Shown one piece after another: positions 17,359-25,575 of a DNA stretch of 64,000 bases. Below the pieces are notes generated by a model that saw only the letters and a program-made list of their open reading frames with translations, had not been told where the DNA came from and did not search any database. Both the position numbers and the translations under genes were made by a program. The stretch comes from Ga0077555 sp050187415 (lineage in GTDB: Bacteria; Pseudomonadota; Alphaproteobacteria; Rhizobiales; Hyphomicrobiaceae), in assembly GCA_050187415.1 (NCBI GenBank), contig JBFWXN010000009.1, positions 44,999-108,998 of the forward strand, written 5' to 3'. Each line of letters starts with the position of its first letter. Position 1 is the first letter of the stretch.

Positions 17359-18159
17359 ATGTCGAAGGAGCTCGTCCAGCAGCAGTTTGGCGCCAATGCC
17401 GCTGCATACCTCACCTCGGCGGTTCACGCGAAAGGCGCAAGCCTCGCGCGGCTGGTCGAGCTGGTCGCTCCCAAGCCGGACTGGATTGCCCTCGACATAG
17501 CCACCGGCGCCGGGCACACAGCCGCGGTTTTCGCGCCTCACGTGTCGAAGGTGGTCGCCAGTGACCTCACGCCCCAAATGCTTCAACAGGTCGAGAAACT
17601 TGCGACCGAGAGGGGGCTTGGCAATATGGAAACGGCCATCGCCGACGCCGAGGCGCTGCCGTTTCCCGACCGATCATTCAATCTCGTCACCTGCCGCATC
17701 GCACCTCACCATTTCCCGAGCATCGAGACGTTTCTGAGCGAGGTCCATCGCGTACTGGCCCCGGGTGGCACCTTCGCGCTGGTCGACAATGTATCGCCCG
17801 GCACCGAAACAACGCCGGGGTTTTCGTCGGGCGAGCTGAAAGATGCGGGCATTGCCTACAACGCGTTCGAGAAGCTTCGCGACCCGAGTCACGGCCGCGC
17901 ACTCGATACCGCCGAGTGGCTTTCGCTGATGTCGAAGGTGGGATTGGAGCTGGTACATCGCGAGTACGCTCCGAAGGCCATGGACTTCCAGTCCTGGGTG
18001 AAAACGATGAACGTTCCCGCCGATACGGTGCCGCGCCTTGCCGCAATGCTGGACGACGCCAGCCCCGCGTTGAAGGCCTTCCTCAGACCCACCAACGAAG
18101 GCGGCGAGCGCGGCTTCACACTCGATGAGTTGATTGCCATTGCGCGCCGGCCGGCCTGA
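17359..18159 (+). CDS. class I SAM-dependent methyltransferase
   Basis: Methyltransferase_11 (UbiE-like) protein of 266 residues. SAM-binding motif I is LDIATGAGHTA, the acidic motif II is VVASDLTPQM, and motif III region is DAEALPFPDRSFNLVTCR; the motif HRVLAPGGTFALVD closes the core. The last ~90 residues form a C-terminal extension seen in small-molecule methyltransferases. ATG at 17359 is directly preceded by AAGGTCCGGGAG. It lies 18 bases upstream of a DMT exporter on the same strand. Substrate unknown. Confidence 0.9.
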   Translation: MSKELVQQQFGANAAAYLTSAVHAKGASLARLVELVAPKPDWIALDIATGAGHTAAVFAPHVSKVVASDLTPQMLQQVEKLATERGLGNMETAIADAEALPFPDRSFNLVTCRIAPHHFPSIETFLSEVHRVLAPGGTFALVDNVSPGTETTPGFSSGELKDAGIAYNAFEKLRDPSHGRALDTAEWLSLMSKVGLELVHREYAPKAMDFQSWVKTMNVPADTVPRLAAMLDDASPALKAFLRPTNEGGERGFTLDELIAIARRPA

Positions 18160-18177
18160 GGCAGGGAAGAGTTTCAC

Positions 18178-19152
18178 GTGCAGGAACGAGCCGATAATGG
18201 TGCGCCCGGGGCGCATCCGACGCCCCCCGTTGCGGGCCCGGTCCGCCACGATGCGCTCGACGGGTTTGCAATCGCGTTGCTGCTGGTCATGTGCATCTGC
18301 CTCGCCGTGGGACAGGTCGCGATCAAGGTCGCCAACGCCGGCATCTCGCCGCTCATGCAGGCGGGATTGCGCTCGGCCGCCGCCGCCGCACTACTCGGTG
18401 GGCTGGCCGCAGCACGTGGAACCTCGCTCTGGGTGCTCGACCGCACTCTTTGGCCGGGCCTTCTCGTCAGCATCCTGTTCGCGCTCGAGTTCGCCCTGCT
18501 TTATCCCGGCCTCCAGCACACCACCGCGGCGCACGCCGTCATCCTGCTCTATACGTCGCCGTTCGTGGTTGCCATCGGCGCTCATTTCCTCATTCCCGGC
18601 GATCGCCTGACAACGGCGAAGATGGTCGGGCTGCTCCTTGCCTTCGCCGGGGTCGCTACCGTCGTGCTCGGGCGCGAGGTGATCCAGTTGAGGGGAGCAC
18701 CCGTCGAGGGGCCGACATTGTTCGGCGACATGATGTGTCTGGGCGGGGCCTTGGCCTGGGGAGGCTTGACGCTCGTCATACGTGCCAGCTCACTGAAGCA
18801 CGTTTCACCCGAGCGGGTTACATTCGTGCAGCTTCTCCTGTCCGCGCCGATGCTCGTGGCCCTCTCCGTGGCGATGGGCGAGCCCGGTCTGACCGATCCG
18901 ACGCCGTTGCACTGGGCCGCCTTCGCCTTCACCGTCATTTTTGTCGGGTTTTTCGTGTTTACCTCGACCAACTGGCTCTATCTGCGATATCCGGCATCTC
19001 GCGTGATGGCCTTCCTGCTCTTGACGCCGGTGTTCGGCGTGGTGGCGGCGCACGTGTTGCTCGGCGAGGCACTCAGCCCGAATCTACTGGCGGGCCTCTC
19101 ACTGGTTGTGGCCGGTCTCTGGCTCGTCAACCGACGCGTCCATCGTCATTAG
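18178..19152 (+). CDS. DMT-superfamily transporter (EamA domains)
   Basis: Inner-membrane protein of 324 residues with about 10 hydrophobic helices in two EamA repeats, of the RhaT/YdcZ-like drug/metabolite exporter type. Conserved features include LLYTSPFVVAIGAHF at the end of repeat 1, LAWGGLTLVIR at the start of repeat 2, and TPVFGVVAAHVLLGE near the C-terminus. Starts with GTG at 18178, with GGCAGGGAAGAG upstream. Close coupling to the methyltransferase suggests joint expression. Substrate unknown. Confidence 0.88.
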   Translation: MQERADNGAPGAHPTPPVAGPVRHDALDGFAIALLLVMCICLAVGQVAIKVANAGISPLMQAGLRSAAAAALLGGLAAARGTSLWVLDRTLWPGLLVSILFALEFALLYPGLQHTTAAHAVILLYTSPFVVAIGAHFLIPGDRLTTAKMVGLLLAFAGVATVVLGREVIQLRGAPVEGPTLFGDMMCLGGALAWGGLTLVIRASSLKHVSPERVTFVQLLLSAPMLVALSVAMGEPGLTDPTPLHWAAFAFTVIFVGFFVFTSTNWLYLRYPASRVMAFLLLTPVFGVVAAHVLLGEALSPNLLAGLSLVVAGLWLVNRRVHRH

Positions 19153-19249
19153 TTGTGAGCGTTGCGTGCGATGCCTTTGCTGGCCGGATCGCGGCGCTGT
19201 AGCTTCCGCCAAACCCGCCGGGATGAGTGGTAATTCGAAAGGCCGCCCG

Positions 19250-20014
19250 ATGTTCGATCCTGAAAATCCTCCTGAGCTTTTCACGTCCGGCTGGATCAAT
19301 TCCGGTGAGCCCCTGTCGCTTGCGCGCTTGCGCGGTCGCGTCGTCGTTCTCGTGGCCTTCCAGATGCTATGTCCAGCGTGCGTCGAGCACGCCCTGCCGC
19401 AGGCCAAGCGACTACGAGCGAAATTCAGTTCGTCGGAGGTGGCGATCGTTGGCTTACACTCGGTGTTCGAGCATCATCGCGTCATGACACCCGCGGCGCT
19501 CGACGTGTTCGTCCGAGAATTCAAGCTGCCGTTCCCGGTAGCGATCGACGAGGCCGACGGCGAGGGCATGCCGCGCTCCATGGCTGCCTATCAGATGCAG
19601 GGCACACCGACGTTGCTGCTTTTCGATCGGGCCGGACGTCTGCGCCGCCACTACTTCGGCCAGCCGGACGACATCCTGCTCGCCGCCGAGATCATGGCGC
19701 TGGCCATCGAGGAGGGAAACTCGCCGCGCAACGAGGCCGCAGTCATCGAGAGGAAACTCGCTGCGACACTCAACAGCGAGCCGTCCGGCCACGGTCACGA
19801 TCACCACGATCATGGTCATCACGAGCACGGCGATGAATGCGGGTGCGGGCACGACCATCATCACCATGACGACGGTCATGATCATCGTCAGGAGCAGTCC
19901 CACCAACCCGAAAGGCGGTCCACCATTGACCGGGAGCGCGCCGACGAGATTGCCCGTCGCCTGGCTGGCGCCGAGCGCATGACGGACCCGCGCGGCATCA
20001 AGCCGGGAACTTGA
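19250..20014 (+). CDS. thioredoxin-fold (AhpC/TSA-like) protein with His-rich metal-binding tail
   Basis: A 254-residue protein. Residues 1-150 form a thioredoxin/peroxiredoxin-like domain with a redox CPAC motif (Cys41, Cys44) after the strand VVVLVAFQML and the cis-Pro in GTPTLLLF. No signal peptide or membrane segment is seen, so it is probably cytosolic. Residues 181-218 contain 16 His and two Cys with many Asp, resembling the metal-storage tails of SlyD, HypB or CobW. The start at 19250 (AAAGG upstream) is chosen because family starts lie here; ATG at 19223 is an alternative. It converges on the gene at 20045. Role could be thiol redox tied to Ni, Zn or Cu handling. Confidence 0.83.
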   Translation: MFDPENPPELFTSGWINSGEPLSLARLRGRVVVLVAFQMLCPACVEHALPQAKRLRAKFSSSEVAIVGLHSVFEHHRVMTPAALDVFVREFKLPFPVAIDEADGEGMPRSMAAYQMQGTPTLLLFDRAGRLRRHYFGQPDDILLAAEIMALAIEEGNSPRNEAAVIERKLAATLNSEPSGHGHDHHDHGHHEHGDECGCGHDHHHHDDGHDHRQEQSHQPERRSTIDRERADEIARRLAGAERMTDPRGIKPGT

Positions 20015-20044
20015 CGCGGCAAAACGTGACGCCGGTTCCGAGCC

Positions 20045-20791
20045 TCACTCCAAGGCTTCGAGGCGCGGGGACGCAGCGGTCACGCCCGCGGCCAGCGCCG
20101 CTTCGTAGAAGCGACGTGCCATGGACGTTTCCGCGTGAACACCCGTCGCGCCAAGGGCTGCTAGCACGTTGGGATCATACGTCTCGGCCAGCATGAAGAG
20201 CGCGCGACCCGACTGGCTGAGGTCCGGTCGCCCGAGCACCCGGCGAGCAGCCAGAATGTCACCCGACCGGATCATGTTGCGGGCCAGTTCCACCGGCTCG
20301 TCGTCGGCTGATCGGGCCTGCCCCGATGCAGTTGCCATCTCAGCCGCGCCCGCGCCCTGTGACACAGCACCTTGTGAGGGGTTGCTTGGCGCCGGGGGCT
20401 CTTCGACCGGAGCGGGCGCGTCTTGCACCTGTTCACGGATCGCGATCGTGGGGACGCTGACCAGGGCTGGGCCGTCAGTCGCGTTCGCACGGACGATTTG
20501 CGATGACATGGCAGGCACATGTGCGGCTGTGGCGCGGGGAAGGATCGACGCATTCCGCGGCGCGACCAGCACCACCAGTGGCACGATCACCGCGAGACCA
20601 CCGATGAAACCAAGCAGTCCCATTGCGATCTGATAGCGAATGGCCTCCGCCCGGGCCATTCGGCCAGCATGTTCGCGCAAGGCGGCAGCGAGTGAGATGT
20701 CCGTTGGAGCGCCGGTGTCGCGACCGACGTCTTTGCTGTCCGGATGGACTTGAGTTGAATTGGCGATAGCGGTTTGCAAATTTGTGGTCAC
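20045..20791 (-). CDS. single-pass membrane protein of unknown function
   Basis: A 248-residue protein with a polar N-terminus (about 50 residues), one membrane segment around residues 56-78 (MGLLGFIGGLAVIVPLVVLV), a Pro/Ala/Glu-rich linker and a C-terminal helical region with ARNMIRSGDILAARRVL and MARRFYEAALAAG, which look like Sel1/TPR-like helical pairs. Such an arrangement would place the helical domain in the periplasm. No enzyme motif. ATG at 20791 is the only good start. Family not recognised. Confidence 0.65.
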   Translation of the reverse strand: MTTNLQTAIANSTQVHPDSKDVGRDTGAPTDISLAAALREHAGRMARAEAIRYQIAMGLLGFIGGLAVIVPLVVLVAPRNASILPRATAAHVPAMSSQIVRANATDGPALVSVPTIAIREQVQDAPAPVEEPPAPSNPSQGAVSQGAGAAEMATASGQARSADDEPVELARNMIRSGDILAARRVLGRPDLSQSGRALFMLAETYDPNVLAALGATGVHAETSMARRFYEAALAAGVTAASPRLEALE

Positions 20792-21231
20792 GGCCGCATC
20801 TCCGCTGATGAGAGTGATGCGGTTGTCGACCGGTCGGCGAAGCTTGGCGCAGGATTAAATACGAGAAAAACGGTTCGTGCGCCGCGGCGGGCGTTCGCTG
20901 CTCGTGAACTCACGCACACACTCACTGTGTTACAGGCGCCGCCACACGGCTGCTTGCTGAACGGGATCGAACGGCTTCCCCTCACCATCCATTCTCATGC
21001 TAGCCGACGCGTCGCTCCTGCTCAACCTCAATCCGCACCAAAAAAGGCGAATCATCTGGTCGAAATTGTGAGGTGGCGCGCACAGACCAAATGGCGACGT
21101 CAATGCGAGCCCGACACCGTCGATACCGCTCCGTGCGGTCGAAGGCGCCCATGTCTCCGCCACCACTTTGTCACGGCGCGCGGGTGAGCGCGGTAGCTTC
21201 GCGTGACGGCCTTTGCCGCATCGAATGAGAC
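20792..21231. other. intergenic stretch without supported gene
   Basis: About 440 bases between two minus-strand genes. Frames on the plus strand reach 137 codons but have the composition of random GC-rich frames. The part around 20850-20940 is less GC-rich and may contain the promoter of the gene ending at 20045. I see no RNA gene. Confidence 0.4.
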
Positions 21232-22392
21232 TCATTTGGCCAATGCGGAGGCTGTGGTGCTGCCGAGAAACCGCGTCACCTCCGCTGCGCGCGCCATGGT
21301 ATCGCGATAGCCGAGATCGATCAGTGCCTGGCAGTAGGGAGCTTCGAACATCAGGTAGCTGGGAAGTCGCCAGTCCTGGCCCCACATCCCCAATCGACCA
21401 AGCAGCATCCGGATCGACCAAGGCATTTCGTTGGCGAATTGCCGGGCAATTTTGCGTATGTCCTGGGATGGTTCGAGAACCAGAACGTCGATGTCCTGCA
21501 ATGGCGTTTCGCCACGTCTCTCCGTTGCAATCAGAGATAAAGTATTGTCGATACGGCGAGCGCGCTCGATATCGGCATCGACATTATCCAGAAATATGAT
21601 GTCGAGCATGACACCACTTATGATGCCGAGGCTCGGATAGCGGATGTTCTCCATTGCCGGCATCGGATCAGGCTTGGCATCGCGGGCGCTGATCACGATG
21701 ATCCTCTCTGCGCCGGTGTGGATGGCCGGACTGAGTGGAGATGTCAGCCGAAGCGATCCGTCACCGTAGTGCTCGCTGCCGATGCGCTGCGCAGGAAAGA
21801 CGAACGGAAGGGCGGTCGCCGCCATGATATGGTCGATCGTCAACTTGACGGGCACGCCTTCACGGCGCGTCCGCGTCCACGGCTCGAGATCGCTGGCGCC
21901 CTGAAAAAAGGTCACTGCTTTGCCGCGGTCGTAGGACGACGCCGTCACGCTTACGGCGTTGAGTGCACCGCTTTCGATGGCGGCTTCGATAGGCTCGAAG
22001 CGGAGATTGTTCTCCAGCAACTGCTTCAGCGGATCGTTGTCGAGCAACGAGCGCGGATCCGGTATCCCGAGCGCTGCCAAAGGCGTAAGCGAAACGACCC
22101 AATGCAGACCGCGCAGGAAGACTGACGCCAAATCTGTGCGATAGATGTCGCTTGTGTGCAGTTCCTGCCAAAACCGGGTCAAGGCCGCGACGCCGTCGCC
22201 GAAGCTTTGAGCGTGTGACGCCAGGACGACGGCATTGATGGCGCCGACCGATGAGCCGGCGATGACTGGGAACGGATTGCAATCGACAGGCACCAGTTCA
22301 GCGATGGCTTTCAAGGCTCCGACCTGATACGCGCCGCGCGCACCTCCGCCTGGAAGCACCAGCCCCACATTGATGTTGGCCGCCCGGCTCAT
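21232..22392 (-). CDS. patatin-like phospholipase family protein
   Basis: Lipid acyl hydrolase of 386 residues with a Ser-Asp dyad. The oxyanion hole GGGARGAYQVG lies at the N-terminus, the nucleophile is in IAGSSVGAINA, and the catalytic Asp in YGDGSLR. The bacterial RssA/YjjU-type length with a C-terminal extension is typical; a FabD-lysophospholipase-like fold is expected. The ATG at 22392 (AAAGG nearby) is used; the frame extends to 22473 through two further ATG codons. Cytosolic or membrane-associated; no signal peptide. The substrate could be membrane phospholipid or storage polymer. Confidence 0.88.
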   Translation of the reverse strand: MSRAANINVGLVLPGGGARGAYQVGALKAIAELVPVDCNPFPVIAGSSVGAINAVVLASHAQSFGDGVAALTRFWQELHTSDIYRTDLASVFLRGLHWVVSLTPLAALGIPDPRSLLDNDPLKQLLENNLRFEPIEAAIESGALNAVSVTASSYDRGKAVTFFQGASDLEPWTRTRREGVPVKLTIDHIMAATALPFVFPAQRIGSEHYGDGSLRLTSPLSPAIHTGAERIIVISARDAKPDPMPAMENIRYPSLGIISGVMLDIIFLDNVDADIERARRIDNTLSLIATERRGETPLQDIDVLVLEPSQDIRKIARQFANEMPWSIRMLLGRLGMWGQDWRLPSYLMFEAPYCQALIDLGYRDTMARAAEVTRFLGSTTASALAK

Positions 22393-22855
22393 CTGCGCCT
22401 TTCGAAATTCGCGAGTTCCCGCCTCCGCGATCACGGGCAGCATCGCCGAAAGCCGCAGATGTCTCAATTCCACTTATTTGCCGCAGAAAGGCGATTCGTG
22501 AGATCAAGGGCGAATGCTCGCTGGAACGGAGCGGCCCTTTGCCCGAAGCGTCGGCCTCTTTGCCGATACCGCCCGGCCCTCGGACGAGCAGCCGGCACGA
22601 CAGCATCCACGATCGGCGAAAGTAATCAGCGAACTCGTCTGAGTTTTCGGAGCCATGAGGCGCTCCATCGCCGAAAGCGATCACGGAGGGGAGCGGCCTG
22701 GCGCGAACGGACCCTGCGGCGCGCCACTGGCTGCGAGAATGGTGCTGGCGGACGAGCTCGTTTGAACTCTTTCAACGCTACAGGCGATCAGGGAGCAAGG
22801 CGACCCGGCGCAAGCGCCGCCCCCGCGGAGGGCCTGCGGCCCGTGAGCGAAAGGA
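22393..22855. other. intergenic stretch between tRNA-Thr and patatin gene
   Basis: About 460 bases. Frames here run across the tRNA and have no family signature. GGGCC-TGC-GGCCC near 22830-22842 could form a short hairpin downstream of the tRNA 3' end, but no T run follows on the minus strand. Confidence 0.4.
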
Positions 22856-23182
22856 TGGTGCTGCCAGTGAGGATTGAACTCACGACCTCTCCCTTCATCG
22901 CACCGACACTTTCGTGCTCGCGTCACCGCTCTTCGCGGCGGGCGTTCGTGCGCTGGACCATCCCTTCATCATGGGGCGAAACGGCAATTCGCCATCGCGT
23001 CCGTTAGATGCCGCCCGTCTGGCCTCTACACCTTCCCGGCCGCCGAGCGGACCGGGCTTGGCTCGGGATCGCCGTCAGCCGAACTGGACGGTTTCCCCGA
23101 ATTTGAGCGGTTTTCATCCGATCGTTTCCGACCGGCGAGGCAAATCTACCAAGGGAGTGCTCTACCACTGAGCTACGGCAGC
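22856..23182 (-). tRNA. tRNA-Thr (anticodon GGU) interrupted by a group I intron
   Basis: Exon 1 is 23182-23148 (35 nt) and exon 2 is 22895-22856 (40 nt). Joined they give a canonical 75-nt tRNA: acceptor GCTGCCG/TGGCAGC, D stem GCTC/GAGC, anticodon stem CTCCC/GGGAG, anticodon loop TTGGTAA with GGT at 34-36, variable AGGTC, T stem GTGAG/CTCAC with loop TTCAATC, discriminator A and encoded CCA. The two halves are separated by 252 nt placed exactly between U36 and A37. Without the intron neither half could fold. This tRNA reads ACC and ACU, so splicing should be essential unless another copy exists elsewhere. Confidence 0.93.
22896..23147 (-). ncRNA. group I self-splicing intron, IC3-like, in tRNA-Thr anticodon loop
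   Basis: 252 nt, no ORF. The 5' exon ends in U36 and the intron ends in G (22896), as group I splicing needs. P1 is GGU of the anticodon with GCC at intron 7-9, leaving a G-U pair at the splice site. P2 is intron 13-30 with a GAAA tetraloop. P3 pairs CCGCUC (38-43) with GGGCGG (132-137). P4 pairs UCGGG (48-52) with CCCGA (81-85). P5 is 57-76 and P6/P6a 92-113. P7 pairs GGCCA (124-128) with UGGUC (188-192). P8 is about 153-177. Core strings CAAAUUCGGGGAAACC, AUCCCGAGCCAAGC and GAAGGUGUAGAGGCCAGACG match the P, Q and R elements of the Azoarcus tRNA-Ile intron as I remember them. Confidence 0.93.
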
Positions 23183-23361
23183 AGCTCGTCTCGATTTCTA
23201 CACGCGCCGCCGACGTCGACGACGAGCAGAACCGAGGTGCCGTTAACTGCCATAGGACCGCCAACGAGGCAAGGCTGTTGTCTGTTGCCGAAATTTGTTC
23301 TTCAAATGTTCCATCCAACATGCTAGCTTCGCGGGGCTAATCGCAGCGACGGGAGGTGCGC

Positions 23362-24495
23362 GTGTCGATCGATCATTCTTTGCCGGACGACGACGCCGAC
23401 CGGAGCAGCGGCGGAAGCATTCCTCTTGTCGCTGAGGATCGGCGCCGCGGACGAGGCGCCCGCTCGAACCAGTCGGGCCGGTTTGAGCGAGAGGCGCGCC
23501 TCGAATTCGATGACGGCTGGGAGTCGATGGCCGAGCTTGGCCCGTGGCGAACCGAAATTCGTAAGGAGACGGCACGGAGTATCATCGCAACCAACGACAG
23601 CCCCGACCTGTCGTTCGATCGCTCGATCAATCCCTACCGGGGCTGTGAGCACGGCTGCATCTATTGCTACGCCCGCCCGACGCACTGCTACTTCGGGCAC
23701 TCCGCGGGGTTGGACTTCGAGACCATCCTTTATGCCAAGCATAATGCGGCCGAACTGCTGGAGGCGGAGCTTTCCAAGCCCGGATACGAGCCGCGCACGA
23801 TCGCGCTCGGAGCCGTGACCGACCCCTATCAGCCCATCGAGCGGGATCTCGGCATAAGTCGATCGATCCTCGAGGTGCTCGAACGGACGGGGCATCCGGT
23901 GGGCATTGTCACCAAGTCGGCCGGCGTCCTTCGCGACATCGATATCCTGTCGCGCATGGCGGCTCGGCGGCTGGTTCGAGTGGCCGTGTCGGTCACGACC
24001 CTGGATCGCCGTCTCGCGCGCTGCATGGAGCCGCGCGCTGCCACGCCGCCACGGCGGATCGAGGCGATCCGGCGCCTTGCGGACGCAGGTGTGCCCGTCA
24101 CTGTCATGGTCGCTCCCATCGTGCCGGCGTTGAATGACAGCGAGATCGAGCAGATCCTCGACGCAGCAGCCGCCGCGGGAGCCAAAGATGCCGGATATGT
24201 GCTTCTTCGCCTGCCGCTGGAGTTGAAAACCCTCTTCCGGGAATGGCTCGAAACGGAATACCCGGCTCGCGCCGGCCGGGTCATCTCGTTGCTGCGCTCG
24301 ATGCACGGAGGCAAGGACTATGTGTCGACGTTTGGCCATCGCCAGCGCGGCAGCGGTCCCTATGCCGACCAGATCGCCTCACGGTTCCGGCTGGCAATCA
24401 AACGGCTGGGGCTGAACAGCAGGTCTTCGGGCGGCTTGCGAACCGACCTGTTTTGTCGCCCCGTCGGCCGCGGCGGACAACTGAATCTTCTCTAG
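23362..24495 (+). CDS. PA0069-family radical SAM protein (SplB-like)
   Basis: A 377-residue radical SAM enzyme. After a disordered basic N-terminus, the conserved block INPYRGCEHGCIYCYARP carries the CxxxCxxC [4Fe-4S] cluster motif in the form C-EHG-C-IY-C. The HCYFGHSAGLDFE and GAVTDPYQPIER motifs are typical of the PA0069 family, related to spore photoproduct lyase. The chemical reaction is not known. GTG at 23362 is chosen over GTG at 23356, because GGGAGG (23351-23356) would then lie at correct spacing. It is divergent from tRNA-Thr. Confidence 0.9.
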   Translation: MSIDHSLPDDDADRSSGGSIPLVAEDRRRGRGARSNQSGRFEREARLEFDDGWESMAELGPWRTEIRKETARSIIATNDSPDLSFDRSINPYRGCEHGCIYCYARPTHCYFGHSAGLDFETILYAKHNAAELLEAELSKPGYEPRTIALGAVTDPYQPIERDLGISRSILEVLERTGHPVGIVTKSAGVLRDIDILSRMAARRLVRVAVSVTTLDRRLARCMEPRAATPPRRIEAIRRLADAGVPVTVMVAPIVPALNDSEIEQILDAAAAAGAKDAGYVLLRLPLELKTLFREWLETEYPARAGRVISLLRSMHGGKDYVSTFGHRQRGSGPYADQIASRFRLAIKRLGLNSRSSGGLRTDLFCRPVGRGGQLNLL

Positions 24496-24626
24496 TAGTT
24501 TGAGCATTAGCGCTGTGTGACGGGCACAGTTGATCGCAAATGTCGAACGACGATGTTTCTCGGCCTTTGCGTCGGCCGCTCAGTCCGCGATGGTGCGCCC
24601 GTCGTGCCGTGAGGGGGGCCGGACAG

Positions 24627-25379
24627 ATGCGGAAAACTCGAGCAATGGGACTGGCCTTCGGGCGTCGCGCCACATATGGCAGCGCCGTCCTCGCGCTGAC
24701 CGCCGTCGTTGCTGCGTCGATGGACGTGCCGGCAAGGTCCGCAGAAGGGCATGCCGCAGCCGAACACACATTATGCGTGCATGGGGTCGTTGCAGGGTCG
24801 TTGAATGTGCGCTCGGGCCCTGGCCTCGACCGGCCCGTTGTCGCCAAATTCGGACGCTTGGACTGCGGACTGCGTCTTGCGGGCCGATGCGAGGCGAACT
24901 GGTGCGACATGGAAGGGTCGCACGCCAGGGGTTGGGTGCTCGCAAGCTACGTCGGTATCTACGAGATCCCGCCCCCCGAACCCACGCCGCGAGTAGCCGG
25001 GTCCGAGGCAGCGCGTCGCGTTCCCGCTCGCCATCCTCCGAAGCCGGCGCCGCGTATGCCAGCCACGGCACCGCACGCCGCAGCGGGTGATGGCCCATCT
25101 CTCGGGGTCTCGGTGCGCTACGGCCTCCTGCGGGCAGTCGACCGCGCGGTGGGAGGGAGCCTTCCCTACCCGGGCCGGGGCTCGGGAGGCTGTGTCGCGG
25201 GCGTCTCTCGGTGGGATACGCTGCGGATGCGACGCGGACCTGGCATTACTCATCGTGAGGTCGGCCGCATCCCGAGCCGCGCCTGCCACGTTCGCCATGC
25301 CGGCCCGTGCGAGGGAACCTGGTGTCGCATGTCCTGGAACGGGCGGCTGGGCTGGGTGAACACCTTCTACCTCCGGTGA
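24627..25379 (+). CDS. exported protein with two SH3-like domains
   Basis: A 250-residue protein with a probable N-terminal signal sequence (basic RKTRAMGLAFGRRA, hydrophobic SAVLALTAVVAASM, cleavage near ARSAEG). Two bacterial SH3 (SH3b) repeats follow: SLNVRSGPG...GWVLASYVG at about residues 50-110, and DTLRMRRGPG...GWVNTFYL at the end, joined by a Pro/Ala-rich linker. Each repeat contains four Cys, which could make disulfides in the periplasm. SH3b domains often bind peptidoglycan. ATG at 24627 follows GAGGGGGGCCGG. Confidence 0.8.
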   Translation: MRKTRAMGLAFGRRATYGSAVLALTAVVAASMDVPARSAEGHAAAEHTLCVHGVVAGSLNVRSGPGLDRPVVAKFGRLDCGLRLAGRCEANWCDMEGSHARGWVLASYVGIYEIPPPEPTPRVAGSEAARRVPARHPPKPAPRMPATAPHAAAGDGPSLGVSVRYGLLRAVDRAVGGSLPYPGRGSGGCVAGVSRWDTLRMRRGPGITHREVGRIPSRACHVRHAGPCEGTWCRMSWNGRLGWVNTFYLR

Positions 25380-25575
25380 AGCAAATGGGGGCGGCAGCAA
25401 AGGCATCGAACGGCGGCCAGGATCATCCCGCCGACTGATTGTTTGGCCGCTGTTAAGACACGCATCGGACAAAAATAAGCCAAACCTCCATCCGACGCTC
25501 GCGGTGCCGAGATCGGTTTCGGGGACCTGTGTGCTGGGGGCGATCTTGAGCTGGAGACCTGTCGAAGCGCGCGCC

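Noticed and set aside
19790..19905. His-codon-rich repeat as a DNA repeat element or CRISPR
   Set aside because: The CAC/CAT repeats are in frame with the thioredoxin-fold protein and have no spacer pattern.
22681..22926. short frames across the tRNA-Thr 3' half
   Set aside because: They overlap the tRNA exon and intron; the tRNA and ribozyme features explain the sequence.
23004..23326. possible protein frames on the intron and the tRNA 5' half
   Set aside because: The group I core pairings explain this region; no homing-endonuclease motif (such as LAGLIDADG) is seen.
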